A stretch of 64,000 bases of DNA, taken from the NCBI GenBank assembly GCA_023300545.1, contig JALZVT010000044.1, forward strand, positions 53,125 through 117,124, in the 5' to 3' direction. Shown here piece by piece: positions 1 through 11,001 of this stretch. The first letter of the stretch is position 1. Each line of letters begins with the position of its first letter. Made by a program: the position numbers and the translations under genes. The notes below the pieces were generated by a model. The model was not told where the DNA came from and ran no database searches. It was given only the letters and a program-made list of their open reading frames with translations. The stretch comes from Pseudomonadales bacterium (GTDB lineage Bacteria; Pseudomonadota; Gammaproteobacteria; Pseudomonadales; Azotimanducaceae).

Positions 1-59
1 AGCCCACCCAAGAGCAACAGGGTGGCAACAACAGCTGGAGGTGTTTTTAGTACGGACAT
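1..59 (-). CDS. Possible N-terminus of an exported protein, cut by the window edge
   Basis: Reading leftwards from an ATG at 59 there are 19 open codons, M-S-V-L-K-T-P-P-A-V-V-A-T followed by L-L-L-L-G-G, which looks like the start of a signal peptide or membrane anchor. A weak GAGAG lies about 9 bases upstream. Only this fragment is visible, so no family can be named. It would lie downstream of, and on the same strand as, tRNA-Leu. Confidence 0.3.
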   Translation of the reverse strand, partial: MSVLKTPPAVVATLLLLGG

Positions 60-178
60 CAGACTCAGTCTCTCGATCAATATGGTCAGTTTTCTTGCAT
101 CATAAATGCTGAGAATAATGTACCAATTGCGAGCAGCTGAATTCGCATTGTCTCGTGGCGAGTTTGTAGGGAAAAGCT

Positions 179-265
179 TGGTGCCGAAGGCGAGACTCGA
201 ACTCGCACGCCCGTAAGAGCACTACCCCCTCAAGGTAGCGTGTCTACCAATTCCACCACTTCGGC
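179..265 (-). tRNA. tRNA-Leu (anticodon GAG)
   Basis: The minus strand gives a class II tRNA: acceptor stem GCCGAAG paired with CTTCGGC, a D-arm GTGGAATTGGTAGAC, anticodon loop CTTGAGG with anticodon GAG, a long variable arm, T-arm GAGTTCGAGTCTC, discriminator A and an encoded CCA at 179-181. It closely resembles E. coli leuU. The location 51 bp downstream of secG matches the conserved secG-tRNA-Leu linkage of gammaproteobacteria, so it may be processed from a secG transcript. Confidence 0.95.
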
Positions 266-316
266 ATGAAGCTTTGCTGCGAGCTGACGCGGGTTGAGGG
301 CCCTTAGACGTCAGAC

Positions 317-823
317 TTAGAGATCAGGAAGGTTGGAATCTACCGATTCCACTTCTCCAGTCAACTCTGATGTATCAATTTCTATGTCGCCCGCTTGTTC
401 GATCGCGTCTTCAAGGGCTGCAGGCAGCTCAAACTCTGAGGCCTCTACACTTGGGACATCTAGGCTTGGGACATCAATATCGAGATTCGGGACATCAGGC
501 GAACCAACCGGTTCATCCGCTAGCCCAGAAACCGGAGCGGCCACCTGGGGCATACCCAGGTCGGACAACGAACCCGCACGCTCTTTGGCCGTATAGGCTA
601 GACCAAACGCGATAAAGAAGAAGCCAACAGCCAGCCAACTCGTGAGCCGAGCCAGAAACGAGGTTGAGCCCGCACTGCCAAACATGGTGTTTGAGCCGCC
701 GCCGCCAAAGGCTGCGCCAACGTCTGCTCCCTTGCCTTGCTGAATCAAAATCAGCACGCCAAGCGCCAACGCGTCGATAACCAACAGCGCAAGCAGGACG
801 TTTTCCAAATTTTCTAGAATCAT
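317..823 (-). CDS. secG: Preprotein translocase subunit SecG
   Basis: Small inner-membrane subunit of the SecYEG channel that assists protein export. Two hydrophobic segments (about residues 8-26 and 55-76) flank the family-typical loop with IQQGKGADVGAAFGGG and a G-S-N-T-M-F-G-S-A-G stretch. At 168 aa it is longer than the roughly 110 aa E. coli protein: residues from about 90 onward form an acidic, proline-bearing tail with repeated D-V-P and L-D units. It lies 39 bp downstream of tpiA and upstream of tRNA-Leu, the usual context. The core assignment is secure; the role of the tail is unknown. Confidence 0.95.
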   Translation of the reverse strand: MILENLENVLLALLVIDALALGVLILIQQGKGADVGAAFGGGGSNTMFGSAGSTSFLARLTSWLAVGFFFIAFGLAYTAKERAGSLSDLGMPQVAAPVSGLADEPVGSPDVPNLDIDVPSLDVPSVEASEFELPAALEDAIEQAGDIEIDTSELTGEVESVDSNLPDL

Positions 824-862
824 TATGAACCTCTATACCAGAGATCTTGGCGGACGCGGAGG

Positions 863-1630
863 TTACCCAACTGCTCGCGCTATCGCCACAAATTTCTCGA
901 CCACAAGCGCGGCGCCCCCAACCAGACCACCGTCAATATCGACCTGACCGAACAACTCTGCCGCGTTTTCGGGGTTTACGCTGCCCCCATAAAGCAGGCG
1001 TACCTTGCTGGCCAAATCGGCATCACGACCCGCCAGCGCCTGCCGAATCACGCCATGCATCTCTTGGGCTTGATCGGGTGTCGCGGTCTCACCAGTGCCA
1101 ATGGCCCAAACCGGCTCATAGGCCACCATGCCGCGCTCAAGCCAGCCAAGACCTGCCACGTCTAATACCGCATTCAGCTGCGCTAAAACGACCTCAGCGG
1201 CCCGTCCGGCGCGGCGTTCGTCAATAGTTTCACCAACGCACAACACCGCTGCTACGCCTGCGCGCTCGGCCGCCTGCACCTTGGCTGCCGTGTCAGCATT
1301 GGTTTCTCCAAACAGCGCACGCCGCTCAGAGTGCCCCACCAATACCCAGCCAATGCCCATGTCGTCGAGCATTTCTGCCGACAGCTCACCCGTGAAGGCG
1401 CCCTGGGTTTCGGCATGAATATTCTGCGCGCCAATCGCCACCTCAGGCGGCAACATTGACCGTGCTAACGCCAGATGCGGCGCGGCCGGAAAAATGAGCA
1501 ACTCTGGTGCCACAGAGCCCGAATTTGGCCCCGCATGCGCGAGGGCGCCCGCGAGATCGCTCGCAAACTCTTCGAGAAACGACACAGAGCCGTGCATCTT
1601 CCAATTACCGGCAACAACGCTAACGCGCAC
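863..1630 (-). CDS. tpiA: Triosephosphate isomerase
   Basis: Interconverts dihydroxyacetone phosphate and glyceraldehyde-3-phosphate in glycolysis and gluconeogenesis, in the cytosol. The 255 aa protein has all catalytic landmarks: N9/K11 in AGNWKMHG, H100 in GHSERR, E172 in VAYEPVWAIGTG and the phosphate loop LLYGGSVNPEN. The start is a GTG at 1630, supported by an AGGAG six bases upstream and by conservation of the N-terminus. It sits between glmM and secG, as in many gammaproteobacteria. A GGGGTCAG palindrome lies upstream, between it and glmM. Confidence 0.97.
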   Translation of the reverse strand: MRVSVVAGNWKMHGSVSFLEEFASDLAGALAHAGPNSGSVAPELLIFPAAPHLALARSMLPPEVAIGAQNIHAETQGAFTGELSAEMLDDMGIGWVLVGHSERRALFGETNADTAAKVQAAERAGVAAVLCVGETIDERRAGRAAEVVLAQLNAVLDVAGLGWLERGMVAYEPVWAIGTGETATPDQAQEMHGVIRQALAGRDADLASKVRLLYGGSVNPENAAELFGQVDIDGGLVGGAALVVEKFVAIARAVG

Positions 1631-1706
1631 AGGCGACTCCTAAGGACACAATTAGGGGGATATTAAAGGGTGGGCAGGATGGTGACAAAAATAGTGTGCG
1701 GAGGAA

Positions 1707-1746
1707 GGGGTCAGCGAAGGACGGGGTCAGAATTAATTCTGACCCC
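1707..1746. repeat. REP-like palindrome, copy 1, with an extra half-site
   Basis: Positions 1723-1746 are a perfect 24 bp palindrome with arms GGGGTCAGAATT / AATTCTGACCCC. An additional left half-site GGGGTCAG is at 1707-1714. It lies in the 143 bp gap between the glmM stop and the tpiA start. The same element recurs at 17314, 17353, 22403, 25849 and 61477. Confidence 0.85.
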
Positions 1747-1773
1747 CAAACGTATCTGCCCCAAAGTCGTTTG

Positions 1774-3156
1774 CTAGTCGCCGCCAGACACCGACACAGC
1801 GGCAGGGCCACGGCGGCGGCCTGCAGCTTCGACATCATCGACCAGTCGATCGGTATACATCGTCACTTCACTGAGGTCTTCGCCCTCAACCATCACGCGC
1901 ACGACCGGTTCGGTGCCAGAGGGTCGCAGCAGCACTCGGCCGCGCGATCCCATCTCGGCTTCAACCGCGCGAACGGCAGCCAGCACATCATCGCTCTGGG
2001 CCACGTCTTTGGGCGCAGGCACTGATACGTTCTTCATCACCTGGGGCATCTTTTGCATACCCGACTTCAGGTCCGCCAGACTGCGGCCAGACTGAATCAT
2101 CGGCAGCAGCACTTGCAGCGCCGCGACAATGCCGTCTCCAGTGGTCGCCACATCAAGACAGATAATGTGTCCTGAACTTTCACCACCCAGCTCCCAGCTG
2201 CGGCTGGACATGGCTTCCTTAACATAACGATCGCCAACGGCTGCCCGTACAAACGGAATATCGCGAGACTTAAACGCGTTCTCAAGGCCAAGGTTACTCA
2301 TCACTGTGCCAACAACACCGCCGCCCAAAGTCTTGGCATCAGCGCGGTGGGTGGCAATGATGTAAAGCAGTTCATCACCATCGAGTATTTGGCCCGTGTG
2401 ATCAACCATCGCCAGCCGATCACCATCACCATCAAACGCAATGCCAATGTCAGCGCGCAGCTCTAGCACTTTGGCCGCCAACGCCTGAGGCGCGGTCGAA
2501 CCAACGCCCTCATTGATGTTACGGCCATCAGGCTCGTTACCAATGACAAATACGTCAGCGCCCAGCTCTTCGAACACGCCTGGGGCAACGTGATAGGTTG
2601 CGCCATGCGCGCAATCAAGCACAACGCGCAGGCCATTCAATCGCACGTTGCGATCGATTGTGGCTTTACAAAACTCAATGTAACGACCACGGGCGTCTTC
2701 CATGCGTTCGGCACGGCCCAGCTTGTCAGATGCAACACAAACCATCTTGCGATCCAGCTCTGCTTCGATGGCTAGCTCAGTTTCATCAGGCAGTTTGTTG
2801 CCTGAACCATCAAAGAACTTGATGCCATTGTCGTAATACGGATTGTGCGAGGCAGAAATAACAATGCCTGCATCAGCGCGCAGCGTGCGCGTCAGGTAGG
2901 CAACCGCAGGTGTTGGCATAGGGCCCAGCAACGACACGTTTGCACCGGCTGACGAAAGGCCCGCTTCAAGTACCGCCTCGAGCATATAGCCCGATATGCG
3001 CGTGTCTTTTCCGATCAGAACCTTGCCGGAACCTCTTCCTGCAAATACTCGACCCACCGCCCAACCAAGGCGTAAACAAAACTCCGGAGTGATTGGCGTC
3101 TCGCCAACTCTCCCACGCACCCCGTCGGTGCCAAAATATTTGCGTGAATCTGTCAT
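1774..3156 (-). CDS. glmM: Phosphoglucosamine mutase
   Basis: Converts glucosamine-6-phosphate to glucosamine-1-phosphate for UDP-GlcNAc and thus peptidoglycan and LPS. The 460 aa protein begins [15 protein letters not shown], has the phosphoserine loop SASHNP (catalytic Ser near residue 103), the Mg-binding DGDGDR and the C-terminal phosphate-binding RPSGTEP. An upstream in-frame extension to 3258 exists, but the ATG at 3156 matches the family N-terminus and starts 25 bp after the folP stop. The folP-glmM pairing downstream of ftsH is the classic arrangement, and the genes probably form one transcript. Confidence 0.97.
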   Translation of the reverse strand: MTDSRKYFGTDGVRGRVGETPITPEFCLRLGWAVGRVFAGRGSGKVLIGKDTRISGYMLEAVLEAGLSSAGANVSLLGPMPTPAVAYLTRTLRADAGIVISASHNPYYDNGIKFFDGSGNKLPDETELAIEAELDRKMVCVASDKLGRAERMEDARGRYIEFCKATIDRNVRLNGLRVVLDCAHGATYHVAPGVFEELGADVFVIGNEPDGRNINEGVGSTAPQALAAKVLELRADIGIAFDGDGDRLAMVDHTGQILDGDELLYIIATHRADAKTLGGGVVGTVMSNLGLENAFKSRDIPFVRAAVGDRYVKEAMSSRSWELGGESSGHIICLDVATTGDGIVAALQVLLPMIQSGRSLADLKSGMQKMPQVMKNVSVPAPKDVAQSDDVLAAVRAVEAEMGSRGRVLLRPSGTEPVVRVMVEGEDLSEVTMYTDRLVDDVEAAGRRRGPAAVSVSGGD

Positions 3157-3181
3157 AAGTTTTTCCCAATCCGGCACTTGT

Positions 3182-4063
3182 TTATTTCTCTGGGGCTGAA
3201 TTCTTTGTCGAAGCCCACGCGCTAGCGATTCGCAAGGCGTCGCGCGTAGCCTGGACATTGTGCGCCCGAATTATGGACGCACCCTGCGCAACGGCAAAGG
3301 CCGCAAGAACCGCGCTGCCTGTGTCTCGGTCTTCTGCTGTACGACCCGTAAGCTCGCCAACTGTGCGTTTACGCGACAAACCGACCAACACGGGCAGTTC
3401 TGTCGTATCCGCACTCGCGGTGAGCTCACGAATTCGTCTTAGTAATTCGAGGTTGTGATCGAGAGTCTTTCCGAACCCAATTCCTGGGTCGAGTGCGATA
3501 CGCCTTTCGGCGATCCCCGCTGCTCGACACTTCTGCACTCGTTCTGCCAGAAAATCTCGCACCTCAATCAGCACATCCCTGTAGAACGGTTGCTCCTGCA
3601 TCGTACGGGGCTCACCTTGCATATGCATCAGACAAACCGCCGCACCGCTCTCAATCACAATGTCGACCATCCCTTCCTTCACTAGCGCGCGCACATCATT
3701 AATCAGATGCACGCCTGCTCCCAAAGTCTCTCGGGCAACCAGAGCATTACTGGTATCGACAGAAACAATAGTATCCAGCTGCATGAGCGCTTCAACGACG
3801 GGCATCACACGGTCGCACTCCTGTTGTGCAGAAACCTGCGCTGCGCCCGGTCGCGTCGACTCACCACCGACATCGAGGACGTCAGCGCCAGCGTCGAGCA
3901 TGCCTTGAGCGGCAGTAACAATCGCATTGATATCGGCGGTGCCAGCAGCATTTAGCCAGCGACCGCCATCAGAAAAGGAATCGGGTGTGATGTTGAGCAC
4001 ACCCATAATGCGGGGTACATCGAATGTTAATTCGCGACCCCTGCAGTCGAGAGCATTCACCAT
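3182..4063 (-). CDS. folP: Dihydropteroate synthase
   Basis: Condenses 6-hydroxymethyl-dihydropterin diphosphate with p-aminobenzoate to dihydropteroate in folate synthesis, the sulfonamide target. The 293 aa TIM-barrel protein shows [54 protein letters not shown] and the terminal IRAHNV motif. Length and motif order are normal. It lies between ftsH (48 bp upstream) and glmM on the same strand. Confidence 0.97.
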   Translation of the reverse strand: MVNALDCRGRELTFDVPRIMGVLNITPDSFSDGGRWLNAAGTADINAIVTAAQGMLDAGADVLDVGGESTRPGAAQVSAQQECDRVMPVVEALMQLDTIVSVDTSNALVARETLGAGVHLINDVRALVKEGMVDIVIESGAAVCLMHMQGEPRTMQEQPFYRDVLIEVRDFLAERVQKCRAAGIAERRIALDPGIGFGKTLDHNLELLRRIRELTASADTTELPVLVGLSRKRTVGELTGRTAEDRDTGSAVLAAFAVAQGASIIRAHNVQATRDALRIASAWASTKNSAPEK

Positions 4064-4111
4064 AACAGCGACCTACTTAGAGTCAGTCGAGCGGGCGGGC
4101 GCCTAGTTCGA

Positions 4112-6043
4112 TCAAGTCTCTTCGGCAGGGCCGCCAATCGGACTCGGGCCAGACTCTGGGTCTGCTGAATCAGAGGCGCCACTCACAGTTGGTCCACCAA
4201 AGTCGCTGCCACCGTCTTCTGGCGCGCGCGGCTTGGCACCCGCCATGATGTCATCGAGTTGACTGGAGTTAAGTGTTTCGTACTCCATCAACGCATCGGA
4301 CATCGCGTGCAGCTTGTCGATGTTGTCGGTTAACAATTTTTCAGCAGTGGCGTAACACTCATCAATAATGCGTCGCACCTCTTCGTCAATTCGGGCGGCC
4401 GTCTGATTAGACACCGGGTGGGCCTGCCGGCTGGCAGACATGCCTAAGAACGGCTCGCCATCGTCTTCGTCGTAGAGCAGCGGACCAAGCTCTTCAGACA
4501 GCCCCCACTTGGTCACCATATTGCGGGCCAGAGACGTCGCTTGCTTGATGTCGTTCGAGGCGCCGGTGGTAACACCGTCTTTGCCAAGAATCAGGTCTTC
4601 AGCGATACGCCCACCAAACGCTGAACAAATACGTCCAATAATGTGTTCGCGGCTATGACTGTAGCGGTCGTCTTCTGGCAAAAACATGGTGACGCCGAGT
4701 GCCCGTCCGCGAGGAATAATGGTGACCTTATAAACCGGATCATGATCGGGCATGAGCCGCCCCACAATCGCGTGACCGGCTTCGTGATACGCCGTATTAC
4801 GTTTCTCGGCTTCAGACATCGCCATTGATTTGCGCTCGGCGCCCATCATGATTTTGTCTTTAGCTTTTTCAAACTCGTCCATGCCAACCAGCCGCTTGCT
4901 CGCGCGCGCCGCAAACAGAGCCGCTTCGTTAACGATATTGGCAAGATCAGCACCCGAGAAACCCGGTGTACCACGAGCAATAATGCTCGGCACCACGTCG
5001 TCGCCCAACGGCACTTTGCGCATGTGTACCTTTAGAATTTGCTCCCGACCGCGGATGTCGGGCAGACCTACAACCACCTGACGGTCAAAACGACCGGGAC
5101 GCAACAGCGCTGGGTCGAGCACATCAGGACGGTTGGTTGCAGCAATAACAATAATGCCGTCGTTCGCTTCAAAGCCATCCATCTCGACCAAGAGTTGGTT
5201 CAACGTTTGCTCGCGCTCGTCGTTGCCACCACCCATACCGGCGCCACGATGGCGACCTACGGCGTCGATCTCGTCGATGAAGATAATGCAAGGCGCCTGT
5301 TTTTTCGCCTGCTCGAACATGTCGCGCACTCGCGAGGCGCCCACACCGACAAACATTTCGACAAAGTCGGAACCTGAGATCGAAAAGAACGGCACCTTGG
5401 CTTCGCCAGCAATGGCTTTTGCCAGCAGCGTCTTACCAGTACCCGGTTGCCCAGACATCAGTATGCCGCGCGGAATGCGGCCACCCAGGCGCTGAAATTT
5501 GGACGGATCGCGCAGGAATTCAACCAGCTCTTGCACGTCTTCTTTGGCTTCATCTACGCCTGCAACATCTGCAAACGTAGTTTTGATCTGGTCTTCAGAC
5601 AGCAACCGCGCCTTCGACTTGCCGAAGGCCATGGGACCACCACGACCGCCGCCGCCACCCTGCATCTGGCGCATGAACAGCATAAAGACCGCAATGATGA
5701 TGAGTATTGGGAAGCTCGCAACCAGCAGCTGAGACCAAATGCTCGGCTGCTCTTTTAGCTTGCCGGTGACCTCAACATTGGCGTTGTACAGGTCGTCTAC
5801 TAGCTTGTTATCCACCGTGGCAGGTGGTCGAACCACCTGGAAGGTGTCCCCGCTACTGCTTTTGCCATAGATGACGTCATCACCAATCTCGACACTGTCG
5901 ACCCGGGAGGCTCGCACTTCTCCAATAAATTCGGAATAAGTGAGCGTATTAGGCTCTTGCTTCACACTAAAATTGTTGAATACCGTCAACAAAACTGCAG
6001 CGATCACCAGCCATACCAGCAGGTTTTTTCCCATATCATTCAA
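4112..6043 (-). CDS. ftsH: ATP-dependent zinc metalloprotease FtsH
   Basis: Membrane-anchored AAA+ protease that degrades short-lived and misassembled proteins such as sigma-32 and LpxC. The 643 aa protein has two N-terminal membrane helices (about residues 8-25 and 105-123), Walker A GQPGTGKT, Walker [10 protein letters not shown], the second region of homology ending in LRPGRFDRQ, and the zinc site HEAGH. A glycine-rich GGGGGRGG stretch follows the second helix. The start may be TTG at 6043, eight bases after GAGGG, or the ATG three codons later. The C-terminus is acidic and low-complexity, as is common. The usual rlmE-ftsH-folP-glmM order is kept. Confidence 0.97.
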   Translation of the reverse strand: MNDMGKNLLVWLVIAAVLLTVFNNFSVKQEPNTLTYSEFIGEVRASRVDSVEIGDDVIYGKSSSGDTFQVVRPPATVDNKLVDDLYNANVEVTGKLKEQPSIWSQLLVASFPILIIIAVFMLFMRQMQGGGGGRGGPMAFGKSKARLLSEDQIKTTFADVAGVDEAKEDVQELVEFLRDPSKFQRLGGRIPRGILMSGQPGTGKTLLAKAIAGEAKVPFFSISGSDFVEMFVGVGASRVRDMFEQAKKQAPCIIFIDEIDAVGRHRGAGMGGGNDEREQTLNQLLVEMDGFEANDGIIVIAATNRPDVLDPALLRPGRFDRQVVVGLPDIRGREQILKVHMRKVPLGDDVVPSIIARGTPGFSGADLANIVNEAALFAARASKRLVGMDEFEKAKDKIMMGAERKSMAMSEAEKRNTAYHEAGHAIVGRLMPDHDPVYKVTIIPRGRALGVTMFLPEDDRYSHSREHIIGRICSAFGGRIAEDLILGKDGVTTGASNDIKQATSLARNMVTKWGLSEELGPLLYDEDDGEPFLGMSASRQAHPVSNQTAARIDEEVRRIIDECYATAEKLLTDNIDKLHAMSDALMEYETLNSSQLDDIMAGAKPRAPEDGGSDFGGPTVSGASDSADPESGPSPIGGPAEET

Positions 6044-6208
6044 GAGCTTACCCTCTTGCCTCGATTACTATTGCGTACCATAAAGTAAAGCGCATACATC
6101 CATAAAAACCGTGCCGGTCAGGGCGAGATGGCCACCCTGTACTTAAACTATACCACCGTGATCAACCCGCTCGCGGGCCCAACGCTCATCACAGACTTGA
6201 ATCATCTG

Positions 6209-6880
6209 TTAAGTCGCGGCATCGAGCACTCTCTCGCCCTTAAATTTCTGACACACCGCAAAGACTTCTCGCGATTCTGAGCGGGATGCCTTGGGCTTGG
6301 CGAGCTGGCATTTACCGAAGTATAGACGCTGTGTCTTTAACCAGTCGTCTACGCCCTCTCCCTGGAACATTTTGACCACCAAATGGCCGCCACGTTTCAG
6401 ATACATGGTCGCTGACTCAGAGGCCAACTCGGCCAAATGCATAGATGCAGCCTGATCAGCGGCCCGTATACCCGTGATGTTGGGGGCCATATCCGAGATT
6501 ACAAGGTCGCAAAGCGGCTCGCCGCCCGCCGCTGCCGCCAGTTCCTCAGCGATTTTGGCGTCAATTTCTGGCGTTCCGGCCTCACCCTCGATCACGGTCA
6601 CCGACGAAGGCGCTGTGATCGGCCGAAAATCCACTGCAATAACCCGCCCGGAGTTGGCTTTATTGGCGACTCGATCAGCCACATAACGCGTCCAGCCACC
6701 CGGCGCTGCGCCCAACTCAAGCACGATCATGCCCGGACGTAGCATCCGGAAGCGCTGATCCATCTGCTCAAGCTTAAAATGCGCCCGTGACACCAAGCCT
6801 TCGTTCGCCGCGCGGCGGGCAAACACATCTTTCTTTTGCCGGGTCATCCACTGATTGGAGCTTTTGCTGCGTTTGGCCAT
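6209..6880 (-). CDS. rlmE: 23S rRNA 2'-O-ribose methyltransferase RlmE
   Basis: SAM-dependent enzyme (FtsJ/RrmJ) that methylates the A-loop uridine of 23S rRNA. The 223 aa sequence has SAM motif LELGAAPGGWTRY, the catalytic Asp in ISDMAPNITG, Lys in VVKMFQGEG, an N-terminal Lys in AHFKLEQ and Glu in SRSESREVF, giving the K-D-K-E tetrad. The start ATG at 6880 begins MAKRSKSSNQW. It is divergent from yhbY with 53 bp between, as in E. coli, and lies 165 bp upstream of ftsH. Confidence 0.96.
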   Translation of the reverse strand: MAKRSKSSNQWMTRQKKDVFARRAANEGLVSRAHFKLEQMDQRFRMLRPGMIVLELGAAPGGWTRYVADRVANKANSGRVIAVDFRPITAPSSVTVIEGEAGTPEIDAKIAEELAAAAGGEPLCDLVISDMAPNITGIRAADQAASMHLAELASESATMYLKRGGHLVVKMFQGEGVDDWLKTQRLYFGKCQLAKPKASRSESREVFAVCQKFKGERVLDAAT

Positions 6881-6933
6881 CGGGGTGCTCGAAAAGAAGG
6901 GACTAGTGTGGGTGAATCACGGACAATAGCCGA

Positions 6934-7239
6934 ATGTTAGATTCAGCTACCCGTAAACGTCTGCGCGCTCTCGCGCATCATCTCGCCCCCGTCATCAGCA
7001 TTGGTGACGGCGGTGTCTCGTCGGGCGTGGTTGAAGAGACCAACCGCGCACTCCGTGACCACGAGCTTATCAAAATAAAGATTCACGCCGAAGACCGTGA
7101 TGATCGACGTGCCCTGGGCGAAGCCCTGTGCGCAGAGACCGGCGCGGTACAGGTGCAAAAAATTGGCAAGACCATGGTGATCTACCGCGCCAATCCAGAT
7201 GCGAATCCGAAGCTGTCGAACGTGGCGCGTGGGAAGTAA
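6934..7239 (+). CDS. yhbY: Ribosome assembly RNA-binding protein YhbY (CRM domain)
   Basis: Small CRM-domain protein associated with pre-50S ribosomal particles. The 101 aa sequence has the family-typical start ending RKRLRALAHHLAPVISIG, a degenerate GxxG loop G-D-G-G, and the strand-helix segment RALRDHELIKIKI followed by a C-terminal VQKIGKTMVIYR. It is the only plus-strand gene in this block and is divergent from rlmE. Its size and position match the family norm. Confidence 0.93.
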   Translation: MLDSATRKRLRALAHHLAPVISIGDGGVSSGVVEETNRALRDHELIKIKIHAEDRDDRRALGEALCAETGAVQVQKIGKTMVIYRANPDANPKLSNVARGK

Positions 7240-7305
7240 GCAGGCAGAGTGAAAACGGGCGTGAGAAGCGCCGGCGGTGCCTATAAACGGTTTCTGAACC
7301 TTCCG

Positions 7306-7779
7306 TTAAATGTACTTCACCTTATCGATCTCATATTCGATTTCGCCGTTCGGCGTATGCACGCTCACAACGTCACCCTCTTCCTTGCCAATCAGCGCTC
7401 GCGCAACCGGTGACATCACAGAGATTTTGTTGATCTTAATACTGGCTTCGTCTTCACCCACAATTTTGTAGGTGATCGCGGTGTCGTCTTCGAGATTCAA
7501 CAGATCAACCGTCACCCCAAAGATCACCTTGCCTGAGACGGGCACCTTGCTCAGATCAATCACCTGGGCGTCAGCAAGCTTGCCTTCTATCTCGGTGATG
7601 CGACCTTCCGCGAAGCTCTGTTGTTCGCGGGCGGCATGGTACTCAGCATTCTCTTTAAGATCGCCGTGCTCGCGCGCCTCAGCGATCGCCTGAATAATTC
7701 GCGGGCGATCAACCGACTTAAGCTGCTTTAGTTCGTCGCGGAGGGCCTGCTCGCCCTCGACTGTCATGGGTATTGCCAC
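7306..7779 (-). CDS. greA: Transcription elongation factor GreA
   Basis: Rescues backtracked RNA polymerase by stimulating transcript cleavage through its secondary channel. The 157 aa protein has the N-terminal coiled coil with the acidic tip (about residues 38-50, [16 protein letters not shown]) and the C-terminal FKBP-like domain with [14 protein letters not shown]. The start is taken as GTG at 7779 because the family N-terminus contains I-P-M-T; an ATG four codons in is the alternative. It follows carB by 12 bp, so carA-carB-greA is probably one transcript. Confidence 0.96.
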   Translation of the reverse strand: MAIPMTVEGEQALRDELKQLKSVDRPRIIQAIAEAREHGDLKENAEYHAAREQQSFAEGRITEIEGKLADAQVIDLSKVPVSGKVIFGVTVDLLNLEDDTAITYKIVGEDEASIKINKISVMSPVARALIGKEEGDVVSVHTPNGEIEYEIDKVKYI

Positions 7780-7791
7780 TGAAGTTCTCGA

Positions 7792-10700
7792 TTAGCTCGC
7801 GTGCAGGGTTTGCAGGCGGCGGACACCACTGGTGTGCTTGTAGCGTAGCGCTATGGCGATGGCTTCGCCACCCGTGAGCGTCGTTGTGTAGCAAACCTTA
7901 TACTGTAGAGCCAGCCGACGAATGATCGCGGAGTCTTCGATCGCCTTGCGCCCTTCGGTGGTGTTGATAATAAGGTCAATATTGCCGTTCTTGATGAGAT
8001 CAGAAATATCCGGGCGACCTTCTGTCACCTTATGTACTGATTCAACCTCAATGCCCGACTCTCGCAACACACGGGCGGTGCCACGAGTTGCCACAATCGA
8101 AAAGCCTTGCTCGATGAGGCTGTGCGCTACTCTCGACACACCCATTTTATCCGACTCTTTAACGCTGATCAGCGCGCGCCCGCCTTCGGGCAAGATCAGG
8201 CTGGCACCCAGAGACGCTTTGGCAAAGGCCTCCCCAAAGGTATCGCCAACACCCATTACTTCACCGGTAGACTTCATTTCCGGCCCAAGAATAGGGTCGA
8301 CACCAGGGAATTTCGAAAACGGGAACACCGATTCTTTAACGCTAACGTGGGTTGGGATGATCTCTTCAGTGAACCCCTGCTCTTCGAGCGTAACGCCGGC
8401 CATGCAGCGCGCGGCAATCTTTGCGAGCGACTTGCCGATAGTTTTTGACACAAACGGCACGGTTCGCGATGCTCGAGGGTTAACCTCAATCACATAAATT
8501 TTGTTGTCCTGCACCGCCATTTGCACGTTCATCAAACCGATAACGCTCAACTCAACCGCCATAGCGATCACCTGGCGACGAATCTCGTTCTGCACATCAT
8601 CGGTTAACGTGTAGGGCGGCAATGAACAGGCACTGTCACCCGAGTGCACGCCCGCCTGTTCGATGTGCTGCATGATCGCGCCAATCACCACCTGCTTACC
8701 GTCGCTAACCGCATCGATATCGACCTCAACCGCCTGATCAAGAAAGCGATCGAGCAACACAGGCGACGAGTTAGATACGTCAACCGCAGTCTTCATGTAG
8801 CGCGACAGCTCTTCGTCAGAATAGACAATCTCCATGGCACGCCCACCAAGAACATAAGACGGGCGAACAACAAGCGGATAACCAATTTCGGCAGCGCCCC
8901 TGAGGCCACTTTCGAGATCTGTTGCGGTGCGATTGTCAGGCTGGAGCAGACCTAGCTTTTGCAGCACCCCTTGAAAACGTTCGCGGTCTTCCGCGCGATC
9001 GATGGCATCAGCGTCGGTACCAATAATGGGGACGCCATAGGCTTCCAGCGCTTCAACCAGTTTCAGCGGTGTCTGCCCACCAAACTGCACAATCATGCCT
9101 TTCGGCTTTTCGATATCAACAATGGCCAGCACATCTTCTAGCGTGACCGGCTCAAAATACAGCCGGTCGGAAGTGTCGTAATCGGTTGAAACGGTTTCAG
9201 GGTTACAGTTGACCATAATAGTCTCGTAACCGTCTTCGCGCATCGCGAGTGCTGCGTGCACACAGCAGTAATCAAACTCAATGCCTTGCCCGATGCGGTT
9301 GGGTCCGCCGCCCAGAACCATGATCTTGTCTCGATCCGTGGGTTCCGATTCGCACTCTTCTTCATAGGTGGAATAAAGATAGGCGGTAGCGGAGGGAAAC
9401 TCTGCAGCGCAGGTGTCTACCCGCTTATACACGGGGCGAATGTCATGAGCTTGGCGAGCCTCGCGCACCGTTGTCTCATCAGCCTTAAGCAGTTCAGCCA
9501 AGCGTAAATCGGAAAAACCACGCTGCTTTAGCTGCATCCATTCATACGCCGTGAGATCGCCCGCGGCACCGCCACGCAGTTGCTCTTCGCGCTTGATGAG
9601 ATCTTCGATCTGAACCAGATACCAAGGATCAATCCCTGAGTACTCAAAGATTTCGTCAACGCTCATGCCGGCACGAAACGCGTCACCGACATACCACAAC
9701 CGTTCTGCTCCGGCGTAGGTGAGTTCACGAATCAACGCACTGCGATCTTCACGGCTGTTTATCGCAAGAATTTCGTTAAAGCCGCTGCGCCCGGTTTCAA
9801 TACCACGCATGGCCTTATGCAGCGATTCTTGAAACGTCCGACCAATCGCCATCACTTCGCCAACGCTTTTCATTTGCGTTGTCAGTCGACCATCAGCCTG
9901 AGGGAATTTCTCAAACGTAAAACGCGGTATTTTGGTAACGACGTAATCGATGCTGGGTTCAAACGACACCGGCGTCACACCCGTAATGTCATTCGTCAGT
10001 TCATCCAGCGTGTAACCAACCGCCAGCTTCGCTGCTACCTTTGCAATCGGAAAACCCGTTGCCTTAGAGGCCAACGCAGAAGAGCGCGATACCCGCGGAT
10101 TCATTTCAATAACAACCATTCGCCCGGTATCAGGGCAAATGCCGAACTGCACGTTCGAACCACCGGTCTCGACACCAATTTCGCGCAGAACATCAATCGA
10201 TGCATTACGCATGATCTGATATTCCTTATCGGTCAGGGTTTGCGCGGGTGCAACTGTAATACTGTCGCCCGTGTGCACACCCATCGGATCAAAGTTTTCG
10301 ATCGCGCAAATAATGATGCAGTTGTCCGCCTTGTCGCGCACCACCTCCATCTCAAATTCTTTCCAACCAATCAGCGACTCGTCGATCAGCAACTCGTTGG
10401 TCGGTGATAAGTCGAGCCCGCGCTCGCAAATCTCAATAAATTCTTCGCTGTTGTACGCAACACCACCACCACTGCCGCCCATGGTGAAGCTCGGACGAAT
10501 GATGCAGGGCCAGCCCAACGCAGCTTGCTTTTGTAACGCTTCTTCCAACGAGTGGGCAATGGCTGACCGTGGTGTCGCAAGACCAATGCGCTTCATTGCA
10601 CGGTCAAATCGCTCGCGATCTTCCGCCTTATCAATAGCGTCTTGTTTCGCCCCAATCAGCTCAACATTGTATTTTTCAAGGACGCCTTCACGCACCAGAT

Positions 10701-11001
10701 CCAGCGCGCAGTTCAGCGCGGTCTGGCCACCCATGGTGGGCAACAGAGCTTCTGGTTTTTCTTTGGCAATGATTTTTTCAACAGTGCGCCACTCAACCGG
10801 CTCAATGTAAGTGGCGTCCGCCATCGCCGGGTCGGTCATGATCGTTGCAGGGTTGGAGTTGACCAACACCACACGATAACCCTCGTCGCGCAGCGCCTTG
10901 CAGGCCTGTGCTCCGGAATAATCGAACTCACACGCCTGGCCGATAACAATCGGACCAGCGCCAATAATGAGGATGGTCTTGATATCGGTGCGTTTTGGCA
11001 T
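7792..11001 (-). CDS. carB: Carbamoyl-phosphate synthase large subunit
   Basis: Makes carbamoyl phosphate from bicarbonate, ammonia (delivered by CarA) and two ATP, feeding arginine and pyrimidine synthesis. The 1069 aa protein contains two homologous ATP-grasp halves: the first starts [20 protein letters not shown] and the second has [19 protein letters not shown]-terminal MGS-like allosteric domain (about residue 935 on) carries [20 protein letters not shown]. Its ATG overlaps the carA stop by one base (TGATG), implying translational coupling. Full length, no disruption. Confidence 0.98.
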   Translation of the reverse strand: MPKRTDIKTILIIGAGPIVIGQACEFDYSGAQACKALRDEGYRVVLVNSNPATIMTDPAMADATYIEPVEWRTVEKIIAKEKPEALLPTMGGQTALNCALDLVREGVLEKYNVELIGAKQDAIDKAEDRERFDRAMKRIGLATPRSAIAHSLEEALQKQAALGWPCIIRPSFTMGGSGGGVAYNSEEFIEICERGLDLSPTNELLIDESLIGWKEFEMEVVRDKADNCIIICAIENFDPMGVHTGDSITVAPAQTLTDKEYQIMRNASIDVLREIGVETGGSNVQFGICPDTGRMVVIEMNPRVSRSSALASKATGFPIAKVAAKLAVGYTLDELTNDITGVTPVSFEPSIDYVVTKIPRFTFEKFPQADGRLTTQMKSVGEVMAIGRTFQESLHKAMRGIETGRSGFNEILAINSREDRSALIRELTYAGAERLWYVGDAFRAGMSVDEIFEYSGIDPWYLVQIEDLIKREEQLRGGAAGDLTAYEWMQLKQRGFSDLRLAELLKADETTVREARQAHDIRPVYKRVDTCAAEFPSATAYLYSTYEEECESEPTDRDKIMVLGGGPNRIGQGIEFDYCCVHAALAMREDGYETIMVNCNPETVSTDYDTSDRLYFEPVTLEDVLAIVDIEKPKGMIVQFGGQTPLKLVEALEAYGVPIIGTDADAIDRAEDRERFQGVLQKLGLLQPDNRTATDLESGLRGAAEIGYPLVVRPSYVLGGRAMEIVYSDEELSRYMKTAVDVSNSSPVLLDRFLDQAVEVDIDAVSDGKQVVIGAIMQHIEQAGVHSGDSACSLPPYTLTDDVQNEIRRQVIAMAVELSVIGLMNVQMAVQDNKIYVIEVNPRASRTVPFVSKTIGKSLAKIAARCMAGVTLEEQGFTEEIIPTHVSVKESVFPFSKFPGVDPILGPEMKSTGEVMGVGDTFGEAFAKASLGASLILPEGGRALISVKESDKMGVSRVAHSLIEQGFSIVATRGTARVLRESGIEVESVHKVTEGRPDISDLIKNGNIDLIINTTEGRKAIEDSAIIRRLALQYKVCYTTTLTGGEAIAIALRYKHTSGVRRLQTLHAS

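Noticed and set aside
3157..3258. N-terminal extension of glmM
   Set aside because: Overlaps the 3' end of folP; the family N-terminus starts at 3156.
7922..8497. 191-codon plus-strand frame opposite carB
   Set aside because: Antisense shadow of a highly conserved gene; no motifs.
9817..10407. 196-codon plus-strand frame opposite carB
   Set aside because: Shadow frame; low-complexity H/R/N/T composition, no start site.
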